Assembly: GCA_903642275.1 (NCBI GenBank) | Contig: CAHJWK010000004.1 | Coordinates: 22,528 to 86,527, forward strand | DNA length: 64,000 nt | Direction of reading: 5' to 3' | Source: Chitinophagaceae bacterium | Lineage (GTDB): Bacteria; Bacteroidota; Bacteroidia; Chitinophagales; Chitinophagaceae | In this document: piece after piece, positions 51,921 to 61,695 of the stretch | Numbering within the stretch: the stretch's first letter is position 1 | How the letters are laid out: every line of letters begins with the position of its first letter | Position numbers and translations under genes: made by a program | The notes under the pieces: generated by a model | Database searches by the model: none | Seen by the model: only the letters and a program-made list of their open reading frames with translations | Told to the model about the DNA's origin: nothing

Positions 51921-54900
51921 TTAATTCATCAATCCAACATTCACTTCAACATCAGGATTGTCTAACAGAAACACAGCCATTTCTTCATTCATTGTAAAAC
52001 CTTTATCAACTGTATTTAATATTACTTCTAAATTTTCCTGCGGTTCTTTTATCTTGAATTTTAAAGAAGATTTTCCAGGGTTTGATTTCACATTGGTTTC
52101 GATAAAATGTACAAAATCATTGGTGAGTGATGCAGGCTCCACGCATATTTCAAGCTGCTTGGTAAGATTCATTTTTGCAGTTTCCAGCAGGTTTAAAGAA
52201 GTAATTTTAAACTCATAATCATCCACATGTTGCCGCTGTCTGAAGTAACCACAAATCAAAAGATTGCCGCCTTTTTCCAAATAATTTTTATACTTCACAT
52301 AGTCATCACCAAACAACATAACTTCTGTTTTGCCGCTAAAATCTTCTAATGTTATCACACCAAAATTATTTCCCTTGCGTGAAATTTTATGCTGCGCATC
52401 GGTTACCAAACCAGCAATGCGCATATTCTTTTCTTTATTGGCAGCAGCTAATAAGTTCGATTCTTTCAGCTCACAAAAATCATTAAGCTTTGTTATGCCA
52501 TAATACTTCAATTCAAATTTAAAATGGTCTAAGGGATGACCACTCATAAACATGCCGGTTACTTCTTTTTCTCTGTCAAGTTTTTCAGTCAAACTCCATT
52601 CATTGCATTTAGGTAAAATAGGCGAAGCAATTGCCGGTAACACAGATTCACCAAACAATGTATTTGCCTGCGTTTGTTTGTTTGCCTGGAATGTATTTCC
52701 AAAGCGGATGATGCGTTCAATACCAGTTACTGTATCATTGGGCATCGTATAAAAATATTGTGCACGGTGCACATCTTTGAAGCAATCAAATGCGCCGGAG
52801 TTAGCAAGGCTTTCAATTGATTTTTTATTTACGCTGCGCTGACTTATACGTTTAATAAAATCAAACACATCCGTATAAATGCCATTCTTTTTTCGTTCGG
52901 CAATAATGCTTTCGATGGCTGCATCACCAACGCCTTTTAAACCACCAAGCCCAAAACGTATTTCGCCTTTTGCATTTACCGCAAAGCCTTTTAGCGATTC
53001 ATTTATATCAGGACCAAACACATGTAAACCCATGCGCTTACATTCTTCCATGTGAAAAGTTACCTTATCAATACTGCCTGAATGATTCAACACTGCGCTC
53101 ATATATTCGCCTTGATAATGTGCTTTCAGCCATGCTGTTTGATAAGCCACCAACGCGTAACACGTTGAATGCGATTTGTTGAATGCATATTGCGCAAATG
53201 CTTCCCAGTCGTGCCAAATTTTTTCAAGCACATCTGCCTTGAAACCCTTTGCTATTGCGCCTTTGATGAAACTATCTTTCATCTTATCCAGGGTCTTGCG
53301 GTCTTTCTTTCCCATCGCTTTCCGCAACACATCAGCTTCGCCTTTAGTAAAGCCTGCAAGCTTTTGCGATAACAACATTACCTGTTCCTGATAAACAGTT
53401 ATGCCATACGTTTCTTCAAGATATTCCTTCATCTCAGGCAAGTCATAACACACTTCTTCGCGCTTATGTTTGCGTGCAACAAACTGTGGTATGTACGCCA
53501 TTGGTCCGGGGCGATACAATGCATTCATCGCAATTAAATCATCAAACTTATCAGGCTTTAATTCACGCAAATATTTTTGCATGCCAGCACTTTCAAACTG
53601 GAACGTTGCATTGGTTTCTCCACGCTGATACAACTGGAAAGTTTTCTCATCATCCAACGGCAAACTATCCAAATCAATTTCTTTATTATGATTTAGTTTG
53701 ATGAGTTCAAGTGCCGTTTTTAAAATTGATAAAGTACGCAAGCCAAGAAAGTCCATCTTCAGCACACCGGCTTCTTCAATGGTGCTTCCATCAATTTGCG
53801 TAATCCATAATTCAGAATCTTTTGATGTTGCAACCGGAATTAATTCAGTTAAATCTTTTGGCGCAATGATAATACCCGCCGCATGAATACCCATGTTGCG
53901 TACATTGCCTTCAAGGCGTTCTGCTTCTTTTAAAACCTGGGCACGCATATCGGTGCCGTTATAAATTTCGCGCAGCTTGCGTATGTTTTCAAATTCACCT
54001 CCTCTGTCTTCAGAAGGTTGTTCATCAGGAAGCGCGGCTTTAAAAATTTTCTTTAATGATGTGCCGATTCTTTCAGGCACCATCTTCGTCAATGCATTGC
54101 TTTCACTCAGCGGCAAATCCATTACACGTGCCACATCTTTAATGCTCATCTTCGCCGCCATCGTGCCGTACGTAATAATTTGGGCAACTTGGTTCTTGCC
54201 ATATTTTTCTACTACATAATCAATAACTTTTTGCCTGCCTTCATCATCAAAATCCGTATCAATATCAGGCATTGTTTTCCTGTCGGGATTAAGAAATCTT
54301 TCAAACAGAAGATTATATTTTATCGGGTCAATGTTTGTTATGCCGATGCAATACGCAACAACGCTCCCTGCCGCAGAACCACGACCCGGGCCAATAAAAA
54401 CACCACGTTCTCTGCCTACTTTAATGAAGTCACTCACTATTAAAAAGTAACCTGCAAAGCCCATTGTTTTTACCGTGAATAATTCAAAATCCAAACGTTC
54501 ACGCAGTTTTTCATCAATCTCGCCATAACGTTTTTTTGCGCCTTCATAAGCAAGATGATGTAAGTAGTTCCATTGATTAATATTTTTATCATCGGTTGTT
54601 TGAAACTCTGAAGGAACCGGAAAAGCAGGCAACAAAATATCTTTCTTAAGATTAAGCACTTCAATTTTATCAACAAGAATATTTGTATTGTCCAATGAAT
54701 GTGGCACATCATTAAAAGTTTCCATCATTTCATCCGTACTCTTAAAATAAAACTTGTCGTTTGGAAATTTGAAGCGGCGATTTTTTACCTGCAAATCATC
54801 ATTCACAAAATCATCAAAGCCGGGCGTATTTTGCTTTTCGCCGGTATTGATACACAGCAAAATATCATGCGCATTGTAATCCTCTTTTTCTGTGTAATGA

Positions 54901-55568
54901 CTGTCATTTGTTGCAATTGCAGGCACATTATACTTCTTTGAAAACTTCAGCAGCGTTGCATTTATCTTCTCCTGTTCTTTAATATCATGACGCTGAATTT
55001 CTATAAAATAATCATCACCAAATAAATTATGCCACCACCGAAACTCCTGTTCTGCCTGCGTTTCAGAAAGATGCAAAATTGCCTGCGGCACATACGCACC
55101 AATGCAGCAGGTTGTTGCAATTAACCCTTCATGATATTTTTCAATTAATTTTTTATCTATACGCGGGTACTTGCTGTAATAACCTTCAATAAAACCAAGC
55201 GAGGTAAGCTTGATTAAATTTTCATATCCTTTTTTATTCTTGGCAAGCAGCACCTGGTGATAACGTTCATCTTTTTGTTCCTTCGAAAAAGTCTTGCGGT
55301 GCATGTCTTCCACCACATAAAATTCGCACCCAACAATGGGCTTAATAACCGGCTCTTTTATATCATTGCTTTTATCATCTTTACCAACAACTTTTGTGTT
55401 ATTCCAGGCCTGTTTTACAAATTCAAACGCGCCAAACATATTACCGTGGTCGGTTATAGCAAGTGCAGGCATGTTATGCTTTGCTGCTTTTTTATATAGA
55501 GAATCAATACTGGCTGCGCCATCAAGCAAAGAATATTGTGTGTGTACGTGTAAGTGTGAAAACTGCAT
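51921..55568 (-). CDS. dnaE: DNA polymerase III alpha subunit
   Basis: 1215 aa. N-terminal PHP domain (HLHVHTQYSLLDGA), then a polymerase core with the catalytic aspartates in PDIDTDFDD and the GRGSAAGSVV block. A finger domain, a helix-hairpin-helix region (FGLGGLKGVGDAAIESI), and an OB domain near the end (MRIAGLVTDAQHKISRKGNN) follow. This is the replicative polymerase; the size is a little above the E. coli protein. Monocistronic. Its C-terminus is the usual tau-binding end. Confidence 0.97.
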   Translation of the reverse strand: MQFSHLHVHTQYSLLDGAASIDSLYKKAAKHNMPALAITDHGNMFGAFEFVKQAWNNTKVVGKDDKSNDIKEPVIKPIVGCEFYVVEDMHRKTFSKEQKDERYHQVLLAKNKKGYENLIKLTSLGFIEGYYSKYPRIDKKLIEKYHEGLIATTCCIGAYVPQAILHLSETQAEQEFRWWHNLFGDDYFIEIQRHDIKEQEKINATLLKFSKKYNVPAIATNDSHYTEKEDYNAHDILLCINTGEKQNTPGFDDFVNDDLQVKNRRFKFPNDKFYFKSTDEMMETFNDVPHSLDNTNILVDKIEVLNLKKDILLPAFPVPSEFQTTDDKNINQWNYLHHLAYEGAKKRYGEIDEKLRERLDFELFTVKTMGFAGYFLIVSDFIKVGRERGVFIGPGRGSAAGSVVAYCIGITNIDPIKYNLLFERFLNPDRKTMPDIDTDFDDEGRQKVIDYVVEKYGKNQVAQIITYGTMAAKMSIKDVARVMDLPLSESNALTKMVPERIGTSLKKIFKAALPDEQPSEDRGGEFENIRKLREIYNGTDMRAQVLKEAERLEGNVRNMGIHAAGIIIAPKDLTELIPVATSKDSELWITQIDGSTIEEAGVLKMDFLGLRTLSILKTALELIKLNHNKEIDLDSLPLDDEKTFQLYQRGETNATFQFESAGMQKYLRELKPDKFDDLIAMNALYRPGPMAYIPQFVARKHKREEVCYDLPEMKEYLEETYGITVYQEQVMLLSQKLAGFTKGEADVLRKAMGKKDRKTLDKMKDSFIKGAIAKGFKADVLEKIWHDWEAFAQYAFNKSHSTCYALVAYQTAWLKAHYQGEYMSAVLNHSGSIDKVTFHMEECKRMGLHVFGPDINESLKGFAVNAKGEIRFGLGGLKGVGDAAIESIIAERKKNGIYTDVFDFIKRISQRSVNKKSIESLANSGAFDCFKDVHRAQYFYTMPNDTVTGIERIIRFGNTFQANKQTQANTLFGESVLPAIASPILPKCNEWSLTEKLDREKEVTGMFMSGHPLDHFKFELKYYGITKLNDFCELKESNLLAAANKEKNMRIAGLVTDAQHKISRKGNNFGVITLEDFSGKTEVMLFGDDYVKYKNYLEKGGNLLICGYFRQRQHVDDYEFKITSLNLLETAKMNLTKQLEICVEPASLTNDFVHFIETNVKSNPGKSSLKFKIKEPQENLEVILNTVDKGFTMNEEMAVFLLDNPDVEVNVGLMN

Positions 55569-55679
55569 TTTTAAAGTTTAAGGCTATCAGCCAATGGCTG
55601 TTAGCTAATAGTTATTCGCAAACCGTCAAATTTCCGAAATATCAGTAAAAGAAACAAAGCTGTTTTCCACATTTCCGTT

Positions 55680-56036
55680 TTATGATTGAAGTAAAGTGAT
55701 ATTGGCTTTAAAGTCTTTTCTATAAGCAATTGAAGCATTATTGTCATTAATTAAATGCTGCTGATTATTCAGCCATTTCTTCATTCTTAAAATCGGTTTG
55801 TTGATTTGCTGTTCGCTTAACTGGCTTAATGCAGTTTTGTTTTTATCAAGGTGATTATACCAGCAATCTTTAAACAGCCAGTCTAAAATTATCCTGTTAA
55901 AGCAATGATTAAAGTGAACAGGTTTGTTATAAGTTGAAGGTAACTTTTGATTGAATAACTTTTTAAATTCTTTAATTATGCCCTCTTTACTTTCCACAAC
56001 ATCAAAACAACAAACACCGGTTTTTGTTGGTAACAT
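55680..56036 (-). CDS. Hypothetical protein
   Basis: 118 aa, basic, aromatic-rich, no signal peptide. Blocks VVESKEGIIKEFKKLFNQKL, then HFNHCFNRIILDWLFKDCWY, then ILRMKKWLNNQQHLINDNNA look helical. It resembles small Bacteroidota proteins of unknown function; no domain assigned. Divergent from the DUF1543 gene (57 bp between the starts). Coding character is good over the whole length. Confidence 0.6.
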   Translation of the reverse strand: MLPTKTGVCCFDVVESKEGIIKEFKKLFNQKLPSTYNKPVHFNHCFNRIILDWLFKDCWYNHLDKNKTALSQLSEQQINKPILRMKKWLNNQQHLINDNNASIAYRKDFKANITLLQS

Positions 56037-56093
56037 GTTTTATTAAACGATTGGATAATATATTTTTATGCACACGTATAATAAACAATAAGC

Positions 56094-56654
56094 ATGAAAC
56101 TGTATATGGTGATGTTAGGCTGTGTACCAGCCGGCAGGAACACAGAACAGCATGATGTGTATTTTGGAATCAGTGATTCGCTGAAAGAACTTGTGCCGGA
56201 AATGAATTTATTCTGGAAAGAAGCCGCCGGCAGAATGCATATCGATGCCTGGCAGGAAGTAACGCATATTGATGGTTATGATATCACTGTTGCTGCTAAA
56301 CAGGATGAAACGTACATCAAACAAAAAGAAAAATTATTTTTTATAAATCTTGGTGGATATAAAGAGAACGAGTTTGAAGAATACCATTATAAAGTACTGA
56401 CTGTAGCAGAAAGTATTGGTAAAGCAATTGCTATGGCAAAAGAAACCGCATTTTACAAGCATTGTGATTTTAAAGGTGCAAAATCCCATGTGGATGATAG
56501 GTACGGAATTGATGTAGATGATATTTATGAAATTAGTGACATTCTAACTGCAAAAACAAAAGAAAAATATAGTTTGATTATAACGCCGTCAGATAAAAAA
56601 GTAAGAGATGAACTACACATTGGTTATCTTAAATTTGATAAACTTACTTCTTAA
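56094..56654 (+). CDS. DUF1543 domain protein
   Basis: 186 aa with two similar halves. The first (about 1-85) contains MVMLGCVPAGRNTEQHDVYF, WKEAAGRMHIDAWQEVTHID and a GYDI turn; the second (about 95-186) repeats NLGGYKENEFEEYH and CDFKGAKSHVDDRYGIDVDD. This duplicated arrangement is typical of DUF1543. Function unknown. Soluble, no leader. Confidence 0.85.
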   Translation: MKLYMVMLGCVPAGRNTEQHDVYFGISDSLKELVPEMNLFWKEAAGRMHIDAWQEVTHIDGYDITVAAKQDETYIKQKEKLFFINLGGYKENEFEEYHYKVLTVAESIGKAIAMAKETAFYKHCDFKGAKSHVDDRYGIDVDDIYEISDILTAKTKEKYSLIITPSDKKVRDELHIGYLKFDKLTS

Positions 56655-56685
56655 TAAGCAAGTTGTGCTGTATTAAAAAGTATGT

Positions 56686-57107
56686 ATGAAACTGTTCAGG
56701 TTCATTTTTTTGATAGCATGTTTTTTAACATCAATTATTAAAATATATTCCCAGGTTAAGAATGGAAAACTGATATTGACCAGCAGCAACAGCAATGCAT
56801 TGATTCAAGCCAAAATTATACAATAGCTGGCATGATTGATTGTAAATCAGGACAAGAGATGCCTGGGATAAAGAACTGAATAAGTATTAAATTATTGATG
56901 CAAACATTATCGGCTGATGAAAAAGTAAAGCTCAAGCGGCACAAAAAAACTGGTTGATTTTTTCGTGACAGCGAACTTGCATTTATATCAACCATGTATA
57001 ATAACATGGATGGAACTACGTGGAATGTTATAAAAGTGCAGAATGATGCAGACCTTGTAAAACAAAGAGCTTTAGCATTAGAAGTTATTATGAAGATAAG
57101 CAGCTAA
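56686..57107 (+). pseudogene. Decayed gene for a small secreted protein
   Basis: ATG at 56686 opens MKLFRFIFLIACFLTSIIKI then YSQVKNGKLILTSS, a signal-peptide start, but stops at 56824-56826. Further pieces follow in other frames, ending with MYNNMDGTTWNVIKVQNDAD then LVKQRALALEVIMKISS-stop (57105-57107). The overall length and leader suggest one gene of about 140 codons broken by several frameshifts. Family not recognised. Confidence 0.6.
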
Positions 57108-57150
57108 AATAGTTAATCAAACTTTACCAGGCACTTATTGTTAATATACT

Positions 57151-57648
57151 ATGAGCAAAGTATATTCATTAAAAACCATTCAGAATGTTTCAACTGATAT
57201 TAATACTGCCTGGGATTTTTTCAGTAAGCCTGAAAACCTAAATGCCATCACTCCAAAAAAACTGGGCTTTAAAATTATAGGTGACACATTAAAAAATAAT
57301 ATGTATGCAGGACAGGTAATTGAATATACAGTTAAGCCTTTGCTGGGTATTCCATTATACTGGATGACAGAAATAACACATGTTAAAGACAAGGAATATT
57401 TTGTTGATGAACAGCGCTTTGGTCCTTACAGCTTATGGCATCACCAGCATCATTTCAAACAAACTAATAACGGAATTGAAATGACAGACCTTGTTCACTA
57501 TAAAGTTCCTTTTTGGTTTATTGGTGATATTGCAAACGCAATCATTGTAAAAAAACAATTGAAAGAAATTTTTGAATATCGCTGGAAAATAGTTGAAGAA
57601 AAATATGGAAGCTTTGACACCCAACAATTCAATATTCACTTCAGATAA
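57151..57648 (+). CDS. SRPBCC (START-fold) family protein
   Basis: 165 aa, a single START/Bet v1-type domain. Typical features: TAWDFFSKPENLNAITPKKL (entry helix and loop), IEYTVKPLLGIPLYWMTEIT (strand), FVDEQRFGPYSLWHHQHHF and the long C-terminal helix KKQLKEIFEYRWKIVEEKYG. Such domains bind hydrophobic ligands; close relatives are annotated cyclase/dehydrase. Directly follows the pseudogene. Confidence 0.9.
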   Translation: MSKVYSLKTIQNVSTDINTAWDFFSKPENLNAITPKKLGFKIIGDTLKNNMYAGQVIEYTVKPLLGIPLYWMTEITHVKDKEYFVDEQRFGPYSLWHHQHHFKQTNNGIEMTDLVHYKVPFWFIGDIANAIIVKKQLKEIFEYRWKIVEEKYGSFDTQQFNIHFR

Positions 57649-57669
57649 TACAAGAATCTTATAAACAAA

Positions 57670-57698
57670 AAAGCTTTCGCAATAATTGCAAAAGCTTT
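57670..57698 (-). terminator. Terminator, convergent side of the small secreted gene
   Basis: AAAGCTTT...AAAGCTTT hairpin with inner GCAAT/ATTGC pairing, followed on the minus strand by TTTTGTTTAT. It serves the minus-strand gene at 57728-57901 and probably also the SRPBCC gene. Confidence 0.8.
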
Positions 57699-57727
57699 GT
57701 CAGCACAAATAAACCCCGTTGAACTAA

Positions 57728-57901
57728 CTAAAATTTTAATAAAGTAGAATCTTTTGTTTTCATTGTATCACTTGGAACAGTGTCTTTGATAACAAAATGA
57801 TTGTTCGTTGTAGGAACCTGTGCATTTGTTGTTGTGAAATTTGAAATACAAATTCCTGTTGCGCCTAATAAAACGGCTGCAGTAAAAAGTACTTTTTTCA
57901 T
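57728..57901 (-). CDS. Small secreted protein, 57 aa
   Basis: ATG at 57901 to stop at 57728. A clear signal peptide (MKKVLFTAAVLLGATGICIS, then NFTTTNAQ, cleavage probably after NAQ) is followed by a short polar tail VPTTNNHFVIKDTVPSDTMK then TKDSTLLKF. It has its own terminator, which supports it being real. No family recognised. It sits in the 491-bp gap between the SRPBCC and uvrB genes; the remaining 57902-58139 is AT-rich and shows nothing else. Confidence 0.6.
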   Translation of the reverse strand: MKKVLFTAAVLLGATGICISNFTTTNAQVPTTNNHFVIKDTVPSDTMKTKDSTLLKF

Positions 57902-58139
57902 TGTTTGAGATTTTAGAGTGATTAAATCTATTTTAATTTTTAAGTGGCTAAGCTATTAGCAACAACTTTGCCACTTTTTTATTTATAAAAAATTTAATTG
58001 AAAAAATAAAAAATATGGAGTTTTATTTGAGGATTATGCATGTTTATTTATAAGTCATTGAAAATTTTCATCTAATGCATTTTTAATTGAAGTTGTACTA
58101 AATGAAATACAATAATTTTTTTACGAGCTATCTTGCAAT

Positions 58140-60176
58140 ATGCCTTTTAAATTAGTTGCTCCATACCAACCAAGCGGAGACCAGCCTGAAGCCATTAAAC
58201 AATTAACCGATGGCATTTTAAATGATGAACATTATCAAACCTTGCTTGGCGTCACCGGCAGTGGTAAAACATTTACCATGGCAAATGTTATTCAAAACGT
58301 TCAGCGGCCAACGCTTGTGTTAACGCATAATAAAACTTTGGTGGCGCAGCTATACGGAGAGTTTAAACAATTCTTTCCTGATAATGCGGTTGGCTATTTT
58401 GTCTCCTACTATGATTACTATCAGCCCGAAGCGTACATGCCCGTGCGTGACGTGTATATTGAGAAAGATCTAAGTATTAATGAGGAACTTGATAAGCTGC
58501 GTTTGCAGGCAACAAGCGAATTGCTTACCGGCCGTCGCGATATAATTGTTGTGGCAAGCGTGAGTTGCATTTATGGTATTGGTAATCCAACAGATTTTGA
58601 AAACGGAATTGTACGCATAGCAAAAGGCCAGGTAATTTCAAGACAGGGCTTTTTGCATTCGCTGGTTAATAGTTTATATAGCAGGACACAGGTTGATTTT
58701 AAACGCGGAACATTTCGTGTGAAAGGTGATACCATTGATATCAATTTGCCTTATGTTGATTATGGTTATCGCATAACTTTTTTTGGTGATGAAATTGAAG
58801 AGATTGAAACGATTGATGTGCAAAATAACAAGCGTATAATGAAGATTGAAAATGCAGCCATCTTTCCTGCTAATTTATACCTGGCTCCGAAAGATATGCT
58901 GCAGACAATTTTGTACGAAATACAGGATGAAATGCGTTTGCAGTCTGAATATTTTAAGACTACCGGTAAGCTTATAGAAGCACAACGTTTAAAAGAAAGG
59001 GTTGAATATGATTTGGAGATGATACGTGAACTTGGTTTTTGTAATGGCATTGAAAATTATTCAAGGTATTTTGATCGCCGCCAGGCAGGTATGCGGCCAT
59101 TCTGTTTGCTGGATTATTTTCCAAAAGATTTTTTATGCGTGATTGATGAAAGCCATCAAACAGTTTCGCAGGTGGCAGGTATGTACGGTGGCGACAGAAG
59201 CCGCAAGTTAATTTTGGTTGAATATGGATTTCGTTTGCCTTCAGCGTTGGATAATCGTCCTTTAAATTTTCATGAATTTGAGTATATGACCGGCCAAACT
59301 GTTTTTGTAAGTGCCACGCCGGGAGAATATGAATTAGAGAAATGCGGCGGCGTTGTGGTAGAACAAGTGGTTCGTCCTACAGGTTTATTAGAACCGCCGA
59401 TTGAGATTCGCCCAAGCGTAAACCAGATTGATGATTTGCTTGATGAGATTGATAAGCGTGTTACAAAAGGTGATCGTGTTTTGGTTACAACATTAACCAA
59501 GCGCATGGCGGAAGAGATGGATAAATATTTACAGCGCATCAGCATCAAATCAAAATATATACATAGTGATGTCGATACATTGGAGCGCATAGAAATTTTA
59601 CGGCAACTTAGATTAGGTGAGATTGATGTGCTGGTTGGTGTGAATCTTTTACGTGAAGGATTGGATTTGCCTGAAGTTTCATTAGTCGCAATTCTTGATG
59701 CGGATAAGGAAGGCTTTTTACGTAATGAAAGATCGCTTACACAAACAGCTGGTCGTGCTGCACGCAATGTTGACGGGCTTGTAATTTTTTATGCTGATAA
59801 GATGACGGAAAGCATGCAGAAAACCATTGATGAAACCAATCGCAGAAGAGAAAAGCAGGTTGCTTATAACATTGAGCATAACATTACACCAAGAACAATT
59901 ATCAAAACAAAAGAGAATGTGTTTGCACAAACATCCGTGCTTGATATAAAAGGTTACGACACAAAAAATCCATATGCAATACAAGGTGACCAGGACATTG
60001 TAACAAGCGCTGCAGAAGACCAGGCAGTTTATAAAACAATTCCGCAGATGGAGAAGGCAATCAATACTATTAAAAAGCAAATGGAAAAAGCAGCAAGAGA
60101 TTTAGATTTTATTGAAGCTGCTAAACTGCGTGATGAAATGTTCCGCATGCAAAAAGAACTGGAGAGTATGAAATAA
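58140..60176 (+). CDS. uvrB: UvrABC system protein B
   Basis: 678 aa. Walker A GVTGSGKT at residues 37-44 (K43), the beta-hairpin region VGYFVSYYDYYQPEAYMPVR, helicase motifs VIDESHQTVSQ, FVSATPGEYE and GVNLLREGLDLPEVSLVAIL then DADKEGFLR. The UVR motif AARDLDFIEAAKLRDEMFRM lies at the C-terminus. Damage-recognition helicase of nucleotide-excision repair, partner of UvrA and UvrC. All expected domains are intact. Confidence 0.98.
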   Translation: MPFKLVAPYQPSGDQPEAIKQLTDGILNDEHYQTLLGVTGSGKTFTMANVIQNVQRPTLVLTHNKTLVAQLYGEFKQFFPDNAVGYFVSYYDYYQPEAYMPVRDVYIEKDLSINEELDKLRLQATSELLTGRRDIIVVASVSCIYGIGNPTDFENGIVRIAKGQVISRQGFLHSLVNSLYSRTQVDFKRGTFRVKGDTIDINLPYVDYGYRITFFGDEIEEIETIDVQNNKRIMKIENAAIFPANLYLAPKDMLQTILYEIQDEMRLQSEYFKTTGKLIEAQRLKERVEYDLEMIRELGFCNGIENYSRYFDRRQAGMRPFCLLDYFPKDFLCVIDESHQTVSQVAGMYGGDRSRKLILVEYGFRLPSALDNRPLNFHEFEYMTGQTVFVSATPGEYELEKCGGVVVEQVVRPTGLLEPPIEIRPSVNQIDDLLDEIDKRVTKGDRVLVTTLTKRMAEEMDKYLQRISIKSKYIHSDVDTLERIEILRQLRLGEIDVLVGVNLLREGLDLPEVSLVAILDADKEGFLRNERSLTQTAGRAARNVDGLVIFYADKMTESMQKTIDETNRRREKQVAYNIEHNITPRTIIKTKENVFAQTSVLDIKGYDTKNPYAIQGDQDIVTSAAEDQAVYKTIPQMEKAINTIKKQMEKAARDLDFIEAAKLRDEMFRMQKELESMK

Positions 60177-60222
60177 GCATTATTATTTTATAATGTTTAT
60201 ATTCATTCTATAATCTAAGTTC

Positions 60223-61659
60223 ATGAGACAATTAGCTGCATTGGTTTTAATGATGCTTTTGCATCAGCTTTCATTCTCTCAAAATGAAAACTTATCGCCT
60301 GCAAAGAAAACAGCACTTGAATCTGTAAATAAGCACAGCAAAGAATTAACTGCATTAAGTGATAGTGTATGGACATACGCTGAAACTGCTTTAAAAGAAC
60401 ATCGCTCGTCTGCAATACTTTCTGCATATGCTGAAAAGCAAGGTTTTAAAGTAACAAGAAACGTAGCAGGTTTATCAACAGCTTTTATTGCGGAATATGG
60501 AAGCGGCAAACCTATCATTGGCGTGCTGGGTGAGTTTGATGCATTACAAGGCTTATCACAAAAAGCTCAAACCACAAAAGAGCCGGTTACTTTAGGTAAT
60601 CCGGGCCATGGTTGCGGGCACAACCTGTTAGGTGTTGGTGGCCTTGGTGCTGCACTTGCTATAAAAGAACTTATCCAAAAAAATATTATCAAAGGCACCG
60701 TGCGTTTTTACGGCACACCGGCAGAAGAAGATTATGCGGGCAAAGTATATATGGCAAGGGAAGGCGTGTTTAATGATTTGGATGTTTGTTTGGACTGGCA
60801 TCCTGATTATGAAATAAAAGTGAACAATCAAAGCACGCAGGCAATAGTTGATTATACTGTTTCTTTTAAAGGCAAGAGCGCACATGCGGCTGCTGACCCG
60901 TGGGACGCGAGAAGTGCATTAGATGCAGCTGAGCTTTTTAACACCGGCATCAACTTTTACAGGGAGCATGTAAAGCCATCTGTGCGCATGCACTATGTTT
61001 ACCTTGAAGCAGGCAAAATACCAAACGTAGTGCCTGACACAGCAAGCGTATGGATATGGTTGCGGGATTCAAAGCGGGCCGGTGTTGAAGTGCTGGAGGA
61101 CCGTATGAAAAACATTGCGCAGGGCGCTGCATTAATGGCTGGCGTTAGTTATAAAACATTTTTAAATAATGGCTTATATGAAGAACTGGTGATTGATAAA
61201 GGCGCTGAACTTTTGCAACGCAATCTTGATTCACTAGGAGGCATAACTTATACTCCTGAAGAGACAAAGTTTGCGGATGATATTATGAAACAGTTTGGCA
61301 TGGAATCAAAAGGTATTGATGGTTCTGTTAAGCCACTCAAGCCAACGGCACCTGACCCGGTTGGTGGTTCAAGTGATGTAGGTGATATAAGCTGGATTGT
61401 TCCTGAAATTTCGTTGCTGGTTACAACTGCGCCAAAAGAAACGCCATGGCATTCGTGGGTTGTGGTTGCCTGCGGTGGCATGAGCATCGGCCATAAAGGA
61501 ATGTTGTATGCAAGTAAAGCGCTTGCTTCCACCATGATTGATCTTTATACAAATCCGCAGGAAGTTAAAGATATAAGAGATGAATTTATAGCTAAGAAAG
61601 GCAGTGAACAATGGCATGCATTGCTGCCTTCTGGACCGCCTATTATGAGAAAAGATTAA
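60223..61659 (+). CDS. M20-family amidohydrolase (AbgB-like), exported
   Basis: 478 aa. Signal peptide about 1-19 (MRQLAALVLMMLLHQLSFS). The di-metal site is visible as GHGCGHN with H129 and H133, followed by GTPAEEDYAGKVYM, DWHPDYE (metal ligand) and an insertion domain (about 215-330), then the late SSDVGDISWIVPE. Closest to aminobenzoyl-glutamate hydrolase subunit B and related carboxypeptidases. Export suggests a role on peptides or conjugates in the periplasm. Upstream of a serine hydrolase gene by 36 bp. Confidence 0.9.
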   Translation: MRQLAALVLMMLLHQLSFSQNENLSPAKKTALESVNKHSKELTALSDSVWTYAETALKEHRSSAILSAYAEKQGFKVTRNVAGLSTAFIAEYGSGKPIIGVLGEFDALQGLSQKAQTTKEPVTLGNPGHGCGHNLLGVGGLGAALAIKELIQKNIIKGTVRFYGTPAEEDYAGKVYMAREGVFNDLDVCLDWHPDYEIKVNNQSTQAIVDYTVSFKGKSAHAAADPWDARSALDAAELFNTGINFYREHVKPSVRMHYVYLEAGKIPNVVPDTASVWIWLRDSKRAGVEVLEDRMKNIAQGAALMAGVSYKTFLNNGLYEELVIDKGAELLQRNLDSLGGITYTPEETKFADDIMKQFGMESKGIDGSVKPLKPTAPDPVGGSSDVGDISWIVPEISLLVTTAPKETPWHSWVVVACGGMSIGHKGMLYASKALASTMIDLYTNPQEVKDIRDEFIAKKGSEQWHALLPSGPPIMRKD

Positions 61660-61695
61660 ATGCTGAAACTTTAATAACCAGACAAAACATTAATC

